Source: Kalaharituber pfeilii (taxonomy: Eukaryota > Ascomycota > Pezizomycetes > Pezizales > Pezizaceae). Taken from it: a stretch of 64,000 bases of DNA. The stretch spans positions 1,114,783 to 1,178,782 of the forward strand of contig WHUZ01000015.1 of assembly GCA_015179045.1 (NCBI GenBank), read 5' to 3'. How positions within the stretch are numbered: position 1 is the first letter of the stretch; every line of letters begins with the position of its first letter. The notes below the pieces were generated by a model. It saw only the letters and a list, made by a program, of their open reading frames with translations, made no database searches and was not told the origin of the DNA. Both the position numbers and the translations under genes were made by a program. Positions 22,171 to 35,738 of the stretch are shown in pieces.

Positions 22171-25100
22171 ATGCCAGTCGATGATCCATTTACGACCCCA
22201 GAGACCATACGGTCCGGCGGCCTCCTTTCATTCACTAACCGGCTTGAACCTTCACCAAATATGAACAGATTTGAATCCTCTCCACATTCGCTGTCACTTA
22301 TTGCACCATCTTCTCCCACTCAACTTAAAAGGGCTCTAAAAGCGCGCTTGGAAGAGGTCCAGAAACGGCTCCAGGAGGCAGGGCAGTTGGGAGAAAGTCT
22401 GGTACGACAGCAGAAAGAACTTCAAGAGAAGATCAAAGAAGTGGAAGAGGAGGCTGCGAAGGGCGGAGAAGTAAGCCCTGAGTTACGAGAGAAGTTAACC
22501 GTTCTAGAGAGGGAATACAATGAAGTTCATAAGGAAAGTACGAGGGCACTTTTGTCATCCAAGATACATAATGTGATGGACTCGCCTCATAAGGTTTGTT
22601 AGAAGGATTTGTTTCAACATGGATTTGGTACTAATGGTGCATTATTTATTGATAGTCGTCTCATTCCTCTACGTTGCAAGCTATGGGAACCGGCTCTCCT
22701 ACCAAATTGGTTGCTCCATCTCGCAGACAGAGAAATCAGCCCTCCAGGTCAAACGACATCGAATTTGCTACTGATATCGCACAGACATTGATTGCTGAAG
22801 TCCGAAAGCTTCAGGCTATGCTGCAAGAACGAGATGAGACAATCAAAGCTATTAATGATGAAAGAAGCAATCTTGAACTCAATGCTGCAATCCTTGACGC
22901 GAGAGTCAGAAAGCTTGAGGAGTCAGAAAACAGATACAAGGAGGAAAACTGGCAATTGGAATTGGTCTCCCAGGAGAAGGACATTGCTATACAAAATCAC
23001 GGAGAAACTGTGACCAAACTTCAATTACAGATGTCCACCTTGGAGCACGAAAAAGCGGACTATATCAGAGAAATCGACGATTTGAGACAAAGTCAAATCA
23101 AGGTTAATGATGAACACGAGGCTGTTATCAAACAGCATAACACAGAGATACACCAACTTCGGACATCACTGGCTACAATAGAAAATGATTGTGATAAATA
23201 CAAGCGTACTGTTGAGGAACTTCGACAAGAATTGGAAGAGTCACAAAAAGCAGAAATGCGGCTCAAGCACATCAATGACGAATTAACAGCGCAGCAAAAT
23301 AACGGTCAAGATCCATTCCAGTCTTCTCAGGAGGATGATCATACTCCGGAAGGCACGCCGCCGGCATCTCCAGCGAAACCCACCCCCAGACATGGACCTT
23401 TGGAAGCGGAGACTCTCCGATCAAGTCTTCAACATGCGCATCGGTTGATTGCCAACTTGAAGAATAATATCCATCGGGAGAAAACCGAGAAGGCTGAAGC
23501 AAAGAGAATGTATGCGGACCTTAAAGAGGAGCTGGATCAGCTCAAAAATCAGGGATCTGCACCGCAGTCAGCGAAGAAACCTAGAAGAGATCCTTTCAAT
23601 GAGATAAAATTCAAGAAACCTTCGAGGCCAAATCTTCTTGGAGCAACCAGAAAACCGAAGAGTGAGATTGTGCTGCTTGATCAGGAGGAGTTAGAGAATA
23701 CAGAATGGGAAGATGAGAATATGCAACCGCAGTCTCCAAGTCCGACCGGCACTCGTAGCTCAGGAATACTAACGCGATCTACTACTTCAGAGTCTTATGA
23801 GAGTGGATTTGAAACTGCTAATGAGAAAAGTTATGCTGACGAGCTGCAAACACCTTCCAAAGAGTATCCCACATCCGCTGATGAGATGACAGAAACGGAG
23901 AGCACCATAGGAAGGCGAAGCATCTATTCTGAAACAGGGTCTTTTGGAAAAGGTTCGGTGACACCATTGTCAGCCAGTAAATCCCGTGATCGCAGCAGTT
24001 TCGCTAGTATTGGCAGTGAAGAAGATGATGACCAGCCATTCAGGCTGGGTGGCTACCGCACTCTTGATCCAGAAGCCTTTCAACCAAGAGAAGAGTTTAG
24101 TCCTGCACAGGCTTCTCAGCGGTTGAAACTTCGAATTAGGAATGGTGGTATTGGCCGGCTTGGGCATAGGATTCCAAGTGATGGAAGCCTCTTCAGAAGA
24201 TATCGAGACTCAATCGAGTCTAGCCCCACGCAAAGCATCCCTCCTACTGCTGCACAGAGTCCAATATCGTCAATGAGGCCCCGTGGAAGCATTAGCAGCG
24301 TGGAGGTTAGCCGAGCCGGCAAGAGTTTGTTTGCGGAGTTGGGTGGGTCCTTCATGTCAACGGACGGAGACGACCTTGATGACGAACAAAGCACTCCCAT
24401 TAAGAGCGGTTTTGGTTCTCCGCTTCGGAAGATGGTGGATGCGGCATGCAATACTGAGGTGCCATACCCAGAGGATGCAGTGACATTAGCAGCACCAGCC
24501 ACACCCCCTCCGAGGCCTGCTGTATCAGAATCTTGGACACAGTCTACTCCTCATCAACGACCTGCAATGTTAGAGTCCTGGACGCAGTCAACTCCAATCC
24601 GTAGGGTCACTTTTGCTGAATCCGGAACCCAGGCGACTCCTGCTCGCAGACCGGCTATGGCAGAATCCGCCACTCAATTTACCCCGAGACCAAGGGCTAT
24701 ACTTTTTGACTCTGCCACACAATTTACCCCCATCACGTATTCGGAATCAAGTGTCCAGCCTGACGATGTGCCAAAGCCTGCAATTGTGCCTATGGGAGTG
24801 CAATCGGACGAACCGCTCAGGGCGCTGAACATCTCCACTGGAATTCAGTTTGAGGGGCTGCCAAATCTCAAAGCTGATAAGCCTCCCAGCCCGATTTCCC
24901 AGAAGCCAATAATGGTTGATACACCATCAAGCCCCATAAAGGAAGATAAACCTCGGATGGTTTATGAATCTACGGGAATCCAGTCTGATGAGGAAGTTAA
25001 GCCCATTACATCTTCAGTTGGTATTCAGCATGATGAAACTCCCAAGGATATAAAGATGAGCACCGCTGGCGTTCAGTCTGAAGAATTTTCAACGTCCGTT

Positions 25101-27760
25101 ATGGTATCATCAGGAGTTCAGTCAGATGTTGAGCCTAAACCGGAGATGAGTGAAATTGGAACGCAATTTGATGATACTATTGAGCCTAAACTCGAGATGA
25201 GTGAAACCGGGACACAATCTGATGATATCATTGAACCTAAACCCGAGATGAGTGAAATTGGAACACAATCTGATGACACTGAGCCCGTCAAGGTGACTGA
25301 GACAGGGACTCAATTTGACCCCGAAGTCGAGAAGGAGCTTAGTGATATACAAGAAATCATACCAGAGTTAGCGGAAGCTGAGATGGTATCGGCTGGTACC
25401 CAATACGAACTTGCTTTGGAGGAAGGAAAAGATACAGCAGCGGTTCTGGCTCCAGTGGAAGAGATGGTTGTGGCGAAAGTTGATTCCGGAACTCAATCAG
25501 ATTCAATTGAAGTTCAACTTCCTGTGCTCACTGCTGCATCCTCTCAAACAGATCCAATTGAAATTCAACGTCCTATGCTCACTGTTGCATCTTCCCAAAC
25601 AGATCCAGAGCCAGAACCTATCCAGAATCTGTCGATTTCTGTTTCAGAGGTTGCCAAACAGGAGCCAGTGGAGTTTCAAGAACGGATGTCCTTTTCGGAA
25701 ATTATCTCACAAGATATTGCCCCGGTTGATCCAGAACCAAAGATGGCAACCCTTCCAAGAGCGTTACCGCCAATCCCAGTACCTCTCCCTGCTGCAACAG
25801 AATTGAGCACTTCATCGGACGAAGAAACACCGAAGAAGGTTTCTGAAAGCGTGGAACTATCGCGCGAGAGGCCAATAACTCCCTCACCACAAAATGGAGA
25901 GAGGCCTTCCTTCTTTGGTTCGCTGTTCAGGAAGAATAGAGGAGATATTGAACTGGAAAACACTGTTCAGGACAAGGGTAAAGAGGTTGATCGCAGACCA
26001 CCGATGATCGATAGAAGCGTGCAGACTGTTATTACCTATGAGACTACAGATAAGATCCTTAGACCAGTCCTTGTGGGGCTTTCAACCGCAACCTCGTCAA
26101 GCAGCAATCATCCTGCTTACAACCCTCCTGCTCTACACCCTCCAAGAACCTCTAGTATTCAACCTGTTACATCCTATGATCCTATTGCAAAGGGTAAAAG
26201 CACTATTCGCTTGGTGGAGAGTAATTCAGGCAAGAGACCAGGAAGCTCGAATAGCAGTAGGTCATTTATCGCAACTCATCCACCGCTCCCTGAAGATCAC
26301 CGTGAGGCCATCGCAGCAGCTCAAAATAAAGGTAATACCGGTTTTCTGGAGCCTACAAACGTTTTTATGGGGCCGCCCCTTGTGCCTGCCTCAGCGAAGA
26401 GTTCAGTGAGCTTCCGACCCAAAACACCTGTCAACGGAATGTCTGCCCACATTCCCGATGAAAGTCCTACCTCTAAGGGAGGAAGTACACCTCGCCCAAG
26501 AATGTCACAAGCGACCATGCGCAGCGAGTTTGCCTCTCCTCCTTCTCACCGTTCTTCCATGTCATCTTTTGCATCCGAGTTGGATGATAGATTCAGAATT
26601 AATGATGAGAACAATTCCCAACATCAACTCCAAAACGATCCGAGAATCATACAAGCCATTACACAGACCATGATTGGTGAATATCTCTGGAAGTATACGC
26701 GCTCAGCTACCAAAAGTAGTCTGTCATCCAACAGGCATAGGAGGTTTTTCTGGGTACACCCATATACCAGAACTTTGTATTGGAGTGAAAAGGACCCTTC
26801 AACTGCTGGAAAACATGAATTGAGAGCAAAGTCTGGTATGTAGTTTTTCTCAAGTTTTGCGCAGAAAATGGAGCTAATTCATCTGTAAACAGTATCAATT
26901 GAGGCCGTACGCGTGATCACTGATGATAACCCACTGCCTCCGGGACTCCATCGTAAGAGCTTGGTTGTGATAACACCGGGAAGAACCATCCAATTTACAG
27001 CACCAACTGGTCAGCGTCATGAAACATGGTACATGGTATGCCCAATAGTAGTTTCTCTAATACTGGAACTTGAGGCTTACTCATATTAGGCTCTTTCATA
27101 TCTTCTTACTCGGAAAATGGAAGAGGAAGGTAATGAGGAGGCGGAAGAGCCTCCCAATCAGCAACAACACCAACAGGACACCCACGATGATGCTCCATAT
27201 ACTGGACCAAGGGCTGCATCTTCGTTGTCTTTTTATAATACCAGGTCGAATCGCCATACTTCACCCGTTCGAAATGCCTCGAGTTTATCACATCGACGGC
27301 CTCCTCCACAAACGAATCCTCACGGCTCGATGTCTCGTTTGACCAGAGTATTTAAGCCAGGAAGTTATACATCCAAGAGCAGCAGGCATACTAGCATTTC
27401 AACTGCAGCAGCCCTATCAATGTACGACGCAAGTGAAGCCAATGACTCAATTGAAGACATGAGGCTTGAGATTGAGAGACAGGAGAGAGAGGCCGACAGA
27501 ATGGAGTACGTCAGAGCGTGTTGTGATGGTAAGTGATTCTGTTTACTTTCATCCTATTCATGCCTAATTCAGGCTCGATAACAGGAAAACATGATGTTGG
27601 AACATTGCCACGTAAGGGCGGCTTAAGAACTCTCCGGGGCCGTCGAGGCCTGCCAACGGATCATCATCATAGCCATACACACACACAACAGGGCCCGCAA
27701 CCACAATATGCTCGTCACTATTACAGTGACAGCACTGGAGCCGATCAAGTTGACGAATGA
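22171..27760 (+). CDS. apsA: ApsA/Num1-type cortical anchor with PH domain
   Basis: ApsA (Aspergillus) and Num1 (yeast) sit at the cell cortex, bind dynein and tether mitochondria, and so position nuclei in hyphae. Five exons (22171-22593, 22656-26835, 26893-27035, 27090-27528, 27585-27760) join in phase to about 1786 residues. There are coiled coils at about 48-135 and 165-300. A long Ser/Pro-rich disordered middle carries many short repeats built around a Thr/Ser-Gln-x-Asp core (such as SEIGTQSDD), including a 17-residue tandem unit. A PH domain, about 1478-1600, begins IGEYLWKYTRS and is split by two introns; in Num1 it binds phosphoinositides. The tail is basic and His-rich. Intron 4 has a second in-frame acceptor at 27572 that would add four residues. 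The start ATG follows a C/T-rich leader. The identification rests on coiled coil, repeats and the C-terminal PH domain together. Confidence 0.88.
25131..25283 (+). repeat. 51-bp coding tandem repeat in apsA, 3 copies
   Basis: Three units start at 25131, 25182 and 25233. Each codes for 17 residues with the core EMSEIGTQSDD. They belong to a longer degenerate array (24480-25620) of similar Thr-Gln and Ser-Gln motifs. Confidence 0.9.
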
Positions 27761-30700
27761 GCGAATTTCTCTTTATTATTGCATAACATTCTAGTTTCCA
27801 TCACAAAACCTCTTGCATCCTTTTTGCTTTCTCTCCACATGTCGTGAGGCTTGTTCTATATGAAAAGCCGTATAAGCGTTTCTTCCTCACCTACACTACC
27901 AAAATAACATTCATTCTAATTTCTATTCATCTTTCTTAGTCTTTTATCCGGAGGCAAATATCACATCACGGATGCGTTTGGACATACTCTTAAACCTTCA
28001 ATATTCCAATGGCCACTTTCGCCCTAACCCCATCGGACTGGCAATACCCGCAGAAAAAATTTCCTCTTCCTGTTTTGCTTCAATGTTGACTACATTGTGT
28101 ACCAGTGTTTTAATTTGTTATTTTCTTTAGCGTGCTTTCGAGGTTTTCCTTTTGGGTTGTGTTCTGCGAGCTGGGCAAAATTTGAGTTTGGAATCGGGTC
28201 AAAATGAAGCCATTGACTGGCTATGCTGTTGGTAGCTGGCTCGGCTGGGTGATGCTGATAGAGTTGAACTGACATTTTTGAAATATTTCAAAGAGAGACC
28301 GGGAGTTAGTTTTTTTTTTCGCTGAGCATGGTCTTCAGTCATTGGAATATGCGGAATAGCACGCAAGTGAGGCTGTCAAGTTTGGCTGGTTGCAGAATGG
28401 AAGTAATGGGTGCCAAACTGGGAAACATAATTACATACTACTTACATTAACCCTTTTCCGTTCTCATTTTGCAGGTTTTTTGAGTTTTCATGTTTCAATG
28501 CATTTTCGGCTTGGTTTTGTTTGTTTGATTTGATTAGTCTAAAGATGGCGGGTCACGTTGGCTGTTGGGTTATATGTTGTAATGGCTGGGGAGGCCGGCG
28601 GCATCATGGCTACATGCAGTGCGCAGGATCTGGTTCGAGATTGGTTTCTGCAGGTGAACACTGTGCAAACTTGCAAAAGCGGAGAACGGCAGTGGCATAT
28701 GTGTGCGAAAGGGTTACTCTGTACGTTCTCGTTGGTCAAGATCGGACTTACTTTTCTTTTTTTCAAATTCCGTTTTCTTTTTTGTTTCTTGCCGTTCTCT
28801 TTTGTTTCAATGCCTTATTATAATCTCACTTTGGTGCTTTTTGATGGGAAAGAAGGGTTTTACATCAATCTGGGATGAATGTGGCAAATATGGCATCCGG
28901 TTTTGTGTTTTTGACGTGGTGATGTTTACTGAACTGTTTCGAGAATGTTTTGAAGAGGGAACTGTATATGAGGTGGGTATACTCCGATATTATAGGTATA
29001 TATATATAACGAAAAGAAGAAAGTTGTGAGTTTTAACGGAGTGGGAGGTTCTAAAGTTTTGATGCAGAAACTGAAAGTTGCAAATTGTTGTTGATAGAAA
29101 CAAGAAATTTACGGTAAAAAAGCTAAGCATAAGCTTGATGATATTTATTTTATCAATCTTGTTCTCATACCCAAGCAACTAGTACCGTACTACCAACATG
29201 CGAATTCCAACTTTTCGTTCCTTTAGATCAATTAGCGGAAGCTGGTAGGAATATGCAAAATAATAGCAGCAACCATATGACCTATACCCCTATGAAGTCT
29301 CGATCTCTTAAGAATCAATACTTCAAAAAGTCGGATGCAACTGTATTCGTTCATACTTATCCAGTTCAATCCAAGAACATCATTCTCAGAAACAGAAGAT
29401 GCCAGACTAGATACATAAAAGACAATGAAAATAAATATTCCATGGTTAATGATCAATATATTGTGCGGGACGAGTTTGAGAGTAAGAGCTACACGCTGGA
29501 TCCCAAGATGACTATACCACCATGCCATATAAATCACACAGACACGCATATATATATACATAGAGTTACCCTGCTAACAAATGCACGAAAGGAAGGCCTG
29601 GTGTAGACGGCGATATATACTCAAGTCCCACGCAGTTCCATCTACATCCCATTACTCAAATTTGACGCGCGAAAGATACAATATGGCAAGATCAAAACAT
29701 ATAGATCCTGAACCAAGCTTGCCCTTCTGAGCCTACGGAGAAGGAGGGGTGGTTACGAAGCAAGTCTTATCAGGTACGTTATCACATAAAACTTGGTCCT
29801 TTGTGTCAGTTCACCTCCCGGGAACTTCAATGACGTTGCGCTTGAGCACGCGAATATGGAAGGTACAGTAGTTCCCGTGCACCCGAATATTGTCGGATAT
29901 GGGAACCATCATATGTTTTGCATCGACTTCACAGTAGTTAAGATTCAGAGGAAACCATCTATACCTTCTGCGGCTTGTAAACATGTGTTCATCTGTGATA
30001 ATTGTAAATTTTATAACTGGGGCATCTGCACTTCCTTCAAGTGGAGGTGAACTTGGGTCTTTAAGGGGGGCAATCAATATAACTAATAGAGGGGTTTATG
30101 TATAGTATGTTGGTTGCTTCAGAGGTAGTGGGACTGGTGGTATGACCTCGAGACTGGCGATGGTGGGTTCTTGACATGCACATGTCCATGACTGGTATTA
30201 AAGCACGATTTCTCTCTGCACACAATAACCGGACACTGACACTGACACCTCTCGAGCGTTCATACCACAGAATGGAGCCTGGATTTATTCAACTGACCAT
30301 GCCCAAGGGCTCTAAGTGACAGCCGGAGGCCAAAGTGAATCTCAGGGATGTTCCCACCCCCCCCAATCTAAAAGTTTTAGCCGAGAGTCATACGGTGGAA
30401 TTAGTAACCCTTGAGCCACCTCTTGTTGGGTCTAAGGAAAGACTCCGTAAGTGCCTGTCCAATTAACAGCGTCCCATTTGTAGTAACACATTGATGACTT
30501 CATTGACAAGCTGGAGCAGGTGAGTAATGATCAAGGATTTGCAATGAGCCTCAATGACTTCAATATAAAAATAAAAGAAAAAATAATAAAGTAAAAAAAA
30601 AATAAAATAATAAATAAAATGCCACAAGAATGCAATGAACGGAACAAATATACTTGAATCCGGCTCATGGGGAGTATACGCCGACTCAGAAGGGGTTATT

Positions 30701-31438
30701 CCTTGTAGATGAGACATTAAATGGAGGGCACTTGACACGTCGAAGAAAGAGCGCATACGAGCACGATTTGCAACATTAAATCAAGTGAAAACACTTGGAA
30801 CCACTACAGCAGCTTTCCATAGCAGAAGATAAATATATAGAAGCACAGAGGGATATAGTGATATAATATCAACAAGATGATATGTTAACTAAATTAGGAA
30901 CACCAGATGAAATTACATGCAGATTGCAATTATCTATAGAAAAAAAACCTGAACATCTTACGCCGAGACTAACATGAAAATGTGAGACGAAAAAGCAGGG
31001 CTATCAAGTCCAATCTACGCCTGTCTAGACATCCAAGCCCAAGTGGCTACCTGATATTGGGTCGCCGGACGACATATAACCAAATACGAATATTGAAAAT
31101 GGATAATAACGAGTGTTGAAACAAGGTGATATCCGGTATTTACGTACGAGCTAACGCCCATATTGATGTAACTTAATCAAAAAAAAAAAGGATTATGAGA
31201 ATAAGGTGCGGTATGAGGGATCCAGTGGGTGGTCTGGAACCGAGGCACGCAACATTGAAGCTAAAAACTCAAATGTCGTAAGGTCATGCCCATCGTGAAG
31301 TCGTTTCAGTTTCGTTAACGAGCTGGTGGTCTGGGTCACACTGGGGCCTAATACCCACCAATCCGAGTTTATTCTACCGGGAATAGCGATTCTATCGCTC
31401 GAGAGTATTGCTGTAATCGATCCTGATGGACCTGAATG
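27761..31438. other. Intergenic region with no recognised gene
   Basis: The first few hundred bases are presumably the apsA 3' UTR. The rest has only short open frames without protein-like features, a few T-rich (28750-28800) and A-rich (30560-30620, 31180) tracts, and TATATA runs near 29000 and 29550. Nothing else can be supported. Confidence 0.5.
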
Positions 31439-32361
31439 TTATGCTGTTTCAATACCTTCCATCCCACTGACTGCCCTCTCGATCCCAATACCAGCTTCTT
31501 GAAGCCGCTTCCGCTGCATTTCCAAGTCTGCCCCAAATGCCCCGGACATAGGACTGGTCGGTACCGTCCATGTCCCAGTCAGTGGGTTACCATCCTCCGC
31601 ATTATCCATGCCTGCAAGGTTGAGCTTACGGGGGCGAATTGGTTGCAGGTGGTTCTTGCTTAAAGCAGATGGGAGCTGGTTCAGTGAGGCGAGGTTGGGT
31701 AACGGCATGAATGTATAATCTTCTTGGCATGAGGAGTTAACCTGAATAATGCGTGAGTACTCATATATGATGGTTAAAAACCTCAAGAGGTCCTGCGTGT
31801 AAGACATACCCAGCTGAAAACATCACCTTCTACTTCTTTCCGCTCATCGTCGTCAACCTCCATAGCATCCTTGTCCATTGATCCGAATAATAAACTCCTC
31901 CTCAACTGAGCTTTTCGACCTGAATTGCTACTACTTATAGCTCTCTTACGTCCTCCCTTCTGCACAATTTCAAAATCTTCATCTGATTCACCTTCACTGT
32001 TCCAGGCAAATGGACTGTTATCAGGTGACTGATTGCTCCGCATTCTCCACTTAAGTTGTGTAGTTGACTTAGCACTACTTCCATCTGGCGAAGAAGGAGG
32101 CAGGACAAATAGTGGTGCTCTGGTAGTATTGTTAGATGGTGAGCTAAGTGTGGCACCAAGAACAGTCCCAAAGGGGCTGATATGAAAAGACGGATGAAAT
32201 GAGCCATTCGAGGCAAGATATGCAGACAAGTCAGCTGAGTATGGAATGAGGGCTGGACGCCGACCACGACGAGCAATCGTGCCTGGTGAGGGAATTGGAG
32301 GTCCCGGAGAATCATTCGAACTTGGGTGTGGCATAGGCGGTGGTGAGGTAATTGCTGCCAT
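31439..32361 (-). CDS. Unknown Ser/Pro-rich, probably nuclear protein
   Basis: Two exons (32361-31810 and 31741-31439) join in phase across a 68-nt intron (donor GTATGT, acceptor TTCAG) to 284 residues. I do not recognise a named domain. The N-terminus is Pro/Ser-rich and contains ARRGRRPALIPYSADLSAYL, a pattern that looks conserved rather than random. The middle has ESDEDFEIVQKGGRKRA, an acidic patch followed by a basic, possible nuclear-import stretch. Then comes an acidic EVDDDERKEVEGDVFSW at the splice junction. The C-terminus contains a probable short helix (LEMQRKRLQEAGIGIERAV) and many SP/TP sites. A good open frame across a well-formed intron supports a real gene. Its job is unknown. 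Confidence 0.7.
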
Positions 32362-35300
32362 TATTGTCGTAATTCTTTCACAGTTGCTTTTGGAACTTGT
32401 AGATAGCCGGCTTGTTGGCGATATGGTATTTATCGGATGTTAGGCACTTTGTCTAGTTGCCCTTTGGTGACTGTACTTAGCACAGTGCTGTTAACTCTGA
32501 AGTAGTGCTTAGCGTTTAGCAAAGTTGTGGAGATGGTGAATGTATTACCCCTGAAGCTTGAGGGGCAAATATGTAACTCATTTTGTGCTAGCGCAAGTGT
32601 GGGGCCGATAATCCCTGCATGGACTCATGGACACTGTCTCCGTGCTAAGTTAGGACTGATGATACCCCATGCCTTGCTGTATGTCTACACCTAGGCTCAA
32701 GCAGGACTGGATATATTACAATACTTTACGCATGGCCATATTACGGGCAGTTCATCACTGGCAAAGTTGAGACAGATATTACAAGAGGTACATCTACCGA
32801 TATCTCGAATCATCGTAAATAATTGTAAAGCATATATATCATGAGGGACAGACCCTAGGCCTCAATGCAGAACGCAAGCAAACCCACCTTCCAAGACAGC
32901 CCAGCCAGCTGCTCAATCAAAAGGCCTCTACAAGTATGCTGTCCGCAGGCTTGAAAGTCATTTATTGCTTAAAGTAATGTTTCTATGGCATAACTTAAAC
33001 TTCAAGATCGAGCAACCTGCTTTCCATAACAGGAATTACTCGCAAGAAAATGCTTTTATGCGATCAAAACTTGACAATTTTGAATGAAAATGAACAATTG
33101 GATAGAATGCCGGATGTACTGTAGTTCTCACTAATTATTTCATCTCCATAAGTTACATTTGCAAGGGGTCTCCCTGTAATCAAGAACTTAGATTTCGAAA
33201 TTGATTATTCACACGGGATTAATGAGTCTGAGCTGCAGAATCGCTAAAGCTGCTGTCTAATTCATAGAAGAAACGTGAAGCGCCCTTGCCTGTTACGAAT
33301 GCTACAGTTAGCTCATAACCGAGATTTTGGCTTTCGAAGTGACAGCTCAGAGTGCGAATGAGCAAATCAAAGAAATTATGTTCCAGTCCACAGAGCCATG
33401 ACAATAAATCAACCTACTTATTGGGAGGTTTTAATAGCTAGACTATGCCCAATCTCTCGACCTAGAGCCATTTTATACCAGTTAGATCTCTCCTTTGGTC
33501 TAAATGAAAGATCCTATAGGCCTTATATATCTCTTCTTAAACGCCTTCATTCCAGAAAAAATAGAAGGACTTCAGAGAAAGTGAGGGGCCCAGAATACAC
33601 AAGTCATAGCTGTTAATGACAGCTTGGCCCTTGGACTAACGCTATTGTATACAAATCGGGTCCGTATTCGTTCCATATAACATAAACAAAATTCGAGGGT
33701 GTGCGAGCCCGTAAACAACGTGGGAAAGGCAGCGAGTCTGGGAAAGTGTTTGAATTGAGAATCGGAGTATTCCAGACTGAAACAGTGTCATAATTTGCGT
33801 ATACTCCGTATTTGTGTACAGATAAGTACTGTGGAGGAAAAAGGGCATAGATTTTGATGGTCCTCGGGGGATTGGCTGTACTGAAGCTGGCCAAACGATC
33901 ATCGGCAAATTGTTCCTGGATAGGAAGTAATTCAGCAAGCGTCCTCTGACAACTGGCCGATGGTTGTGCTCAATGGAAACGTTGATTTCTATGCGCCTTT
34001 CCCTCCACAGTAAGAAGTACTCGAAACCCTGAAGAGCCAGTCGAACTGTGTCGGAATGTCATGTCGACGGGAGAGTAAGGGTGGTGCCGACCACTTGAAG
34101 AAGGGCATCCGCACGCCAAGGCCGGTTCCACCTCCAATAGTACTTAATGCTTAATTTGGCAATCTACAAGGCTAAAAACAAATGTGAAAGACCTCAAAGC
34201 AACTGATGTAATATGCAGCTTTAATCGAGGACAAAAGCGACGATCAGAGCACACATTTCAACTTTGAATGTTGACCGCACAATTTAAGGTACCTCAGAAT
34301 CGTAAAGCATGGATGAGAGTAGGTCCACTGTAGTGTGAAGTTTGTTAGTAACGTGCGATTTAAACCCAAAAGGATACCAACAAAACTAATCTTAGATTCA
34401 CCGTGTGCTAGATATTCCGCGTCATCGTCATGGGGTGTACACTGTACACCTTCAAAGTAATCCTTCGCCGGAGTGTAAGCCATTGGGGTTCCCCAAGCCA
34501 TGTTAGGGGTTTCCTTCGTGTCTGGAGTTTCTTATACCTTGCTATTCTCTTCCGACATTATACTTAAATATCGGCAACCCACTCAACTGGAGACTGGACG
34601 GATATTGGGCGCGGACACTGGGCCTGACTCGGTATTACTAGACTGGTTACTGGGGCAAGATATTGCTGCTTTAGCTGCACCTAGTACCTTCAGGCTGCTT
34701 ATATGAAGGTCATGTAAACTTAAGCTTCGATACACCGTATAAAAAGGTGTAACTTATGAACAGTTTAGGTTTAAATCTTCCGAAGACAATCTTGATAGAT
34801 AAAAGAGCCTACATTCTGCACCGTAGTGATTTGCATGCAAGAGCACATTCACCTGGTTGTAGTTCTATTCTTTTGCACTATGCAGTGTTTTGCGCTGGAG
34901 ACTCATAACTTATCGCCACCAATTTGCCAATAGCCTGCTGTTTAGCTACCAGTACTAGCAATTTCTATACCGTCACCGACATGAACACCACATACTCAGT
35001 AGTTCAATCACGCTATATCTCGTTGCTAGTCTCACGTTACCGTTAATACCTCCAAGTTAATTCTGTACCACCACTGGTACCCATTTCTGCTAGTCAACTG
35101 GTGAGGTGGCAATCCTTTGCTAGCCTGTTCAGTGAGACATCTTAGTAAGTATGTGCCAAGGTCTCGAATATGCATATTGAACAACCGGGCAGTGTTACAC
35201 ACGACAGTCTCGGCAACGTTACACGAACGAAAATGCACATGCTATTAGCGTCGTGTACAATGAAAACCTCTATCAATGAGGGTAGCTCTTGATGCCTACA

Positions 35301-35738
35301 TTTGGACTATGAAAGCCCAGATGTTGAATTCTAAAAGGGGAATCGTCTTTACTTCTAACAGATTCGCAATCTCTGAAATGCCTTACTTTGTTTGTCAAGA
35401 ATAGTCGTAGCTGTACGTATTGAATCGGTACATCTTTACAGCAATGAGGAAGTTTACTTACAACTGGAACAGCCTAGCGATGTGCCAGGCCATTGATAAT
35501 TGGATAGGAATTTAGGCTACTGGGCCTCCATTCTCGGTTCCCTGCTCCTGTAAATGGCTGGCCTGGATGAGAAGCTTCTAAGATTGTACTTACATGCCAA
35601 GATATCACCCTGGCCAGGACATATGTAGAGTACTGCATTTACATAAACAGGTTTATGAGAGTCTGGGCACGGCAACAGGAATTTTGCGTATTACAATATG
35701 AGAAGCGTGGGTGGTATTGACATTGGTTGGCTATTAAG

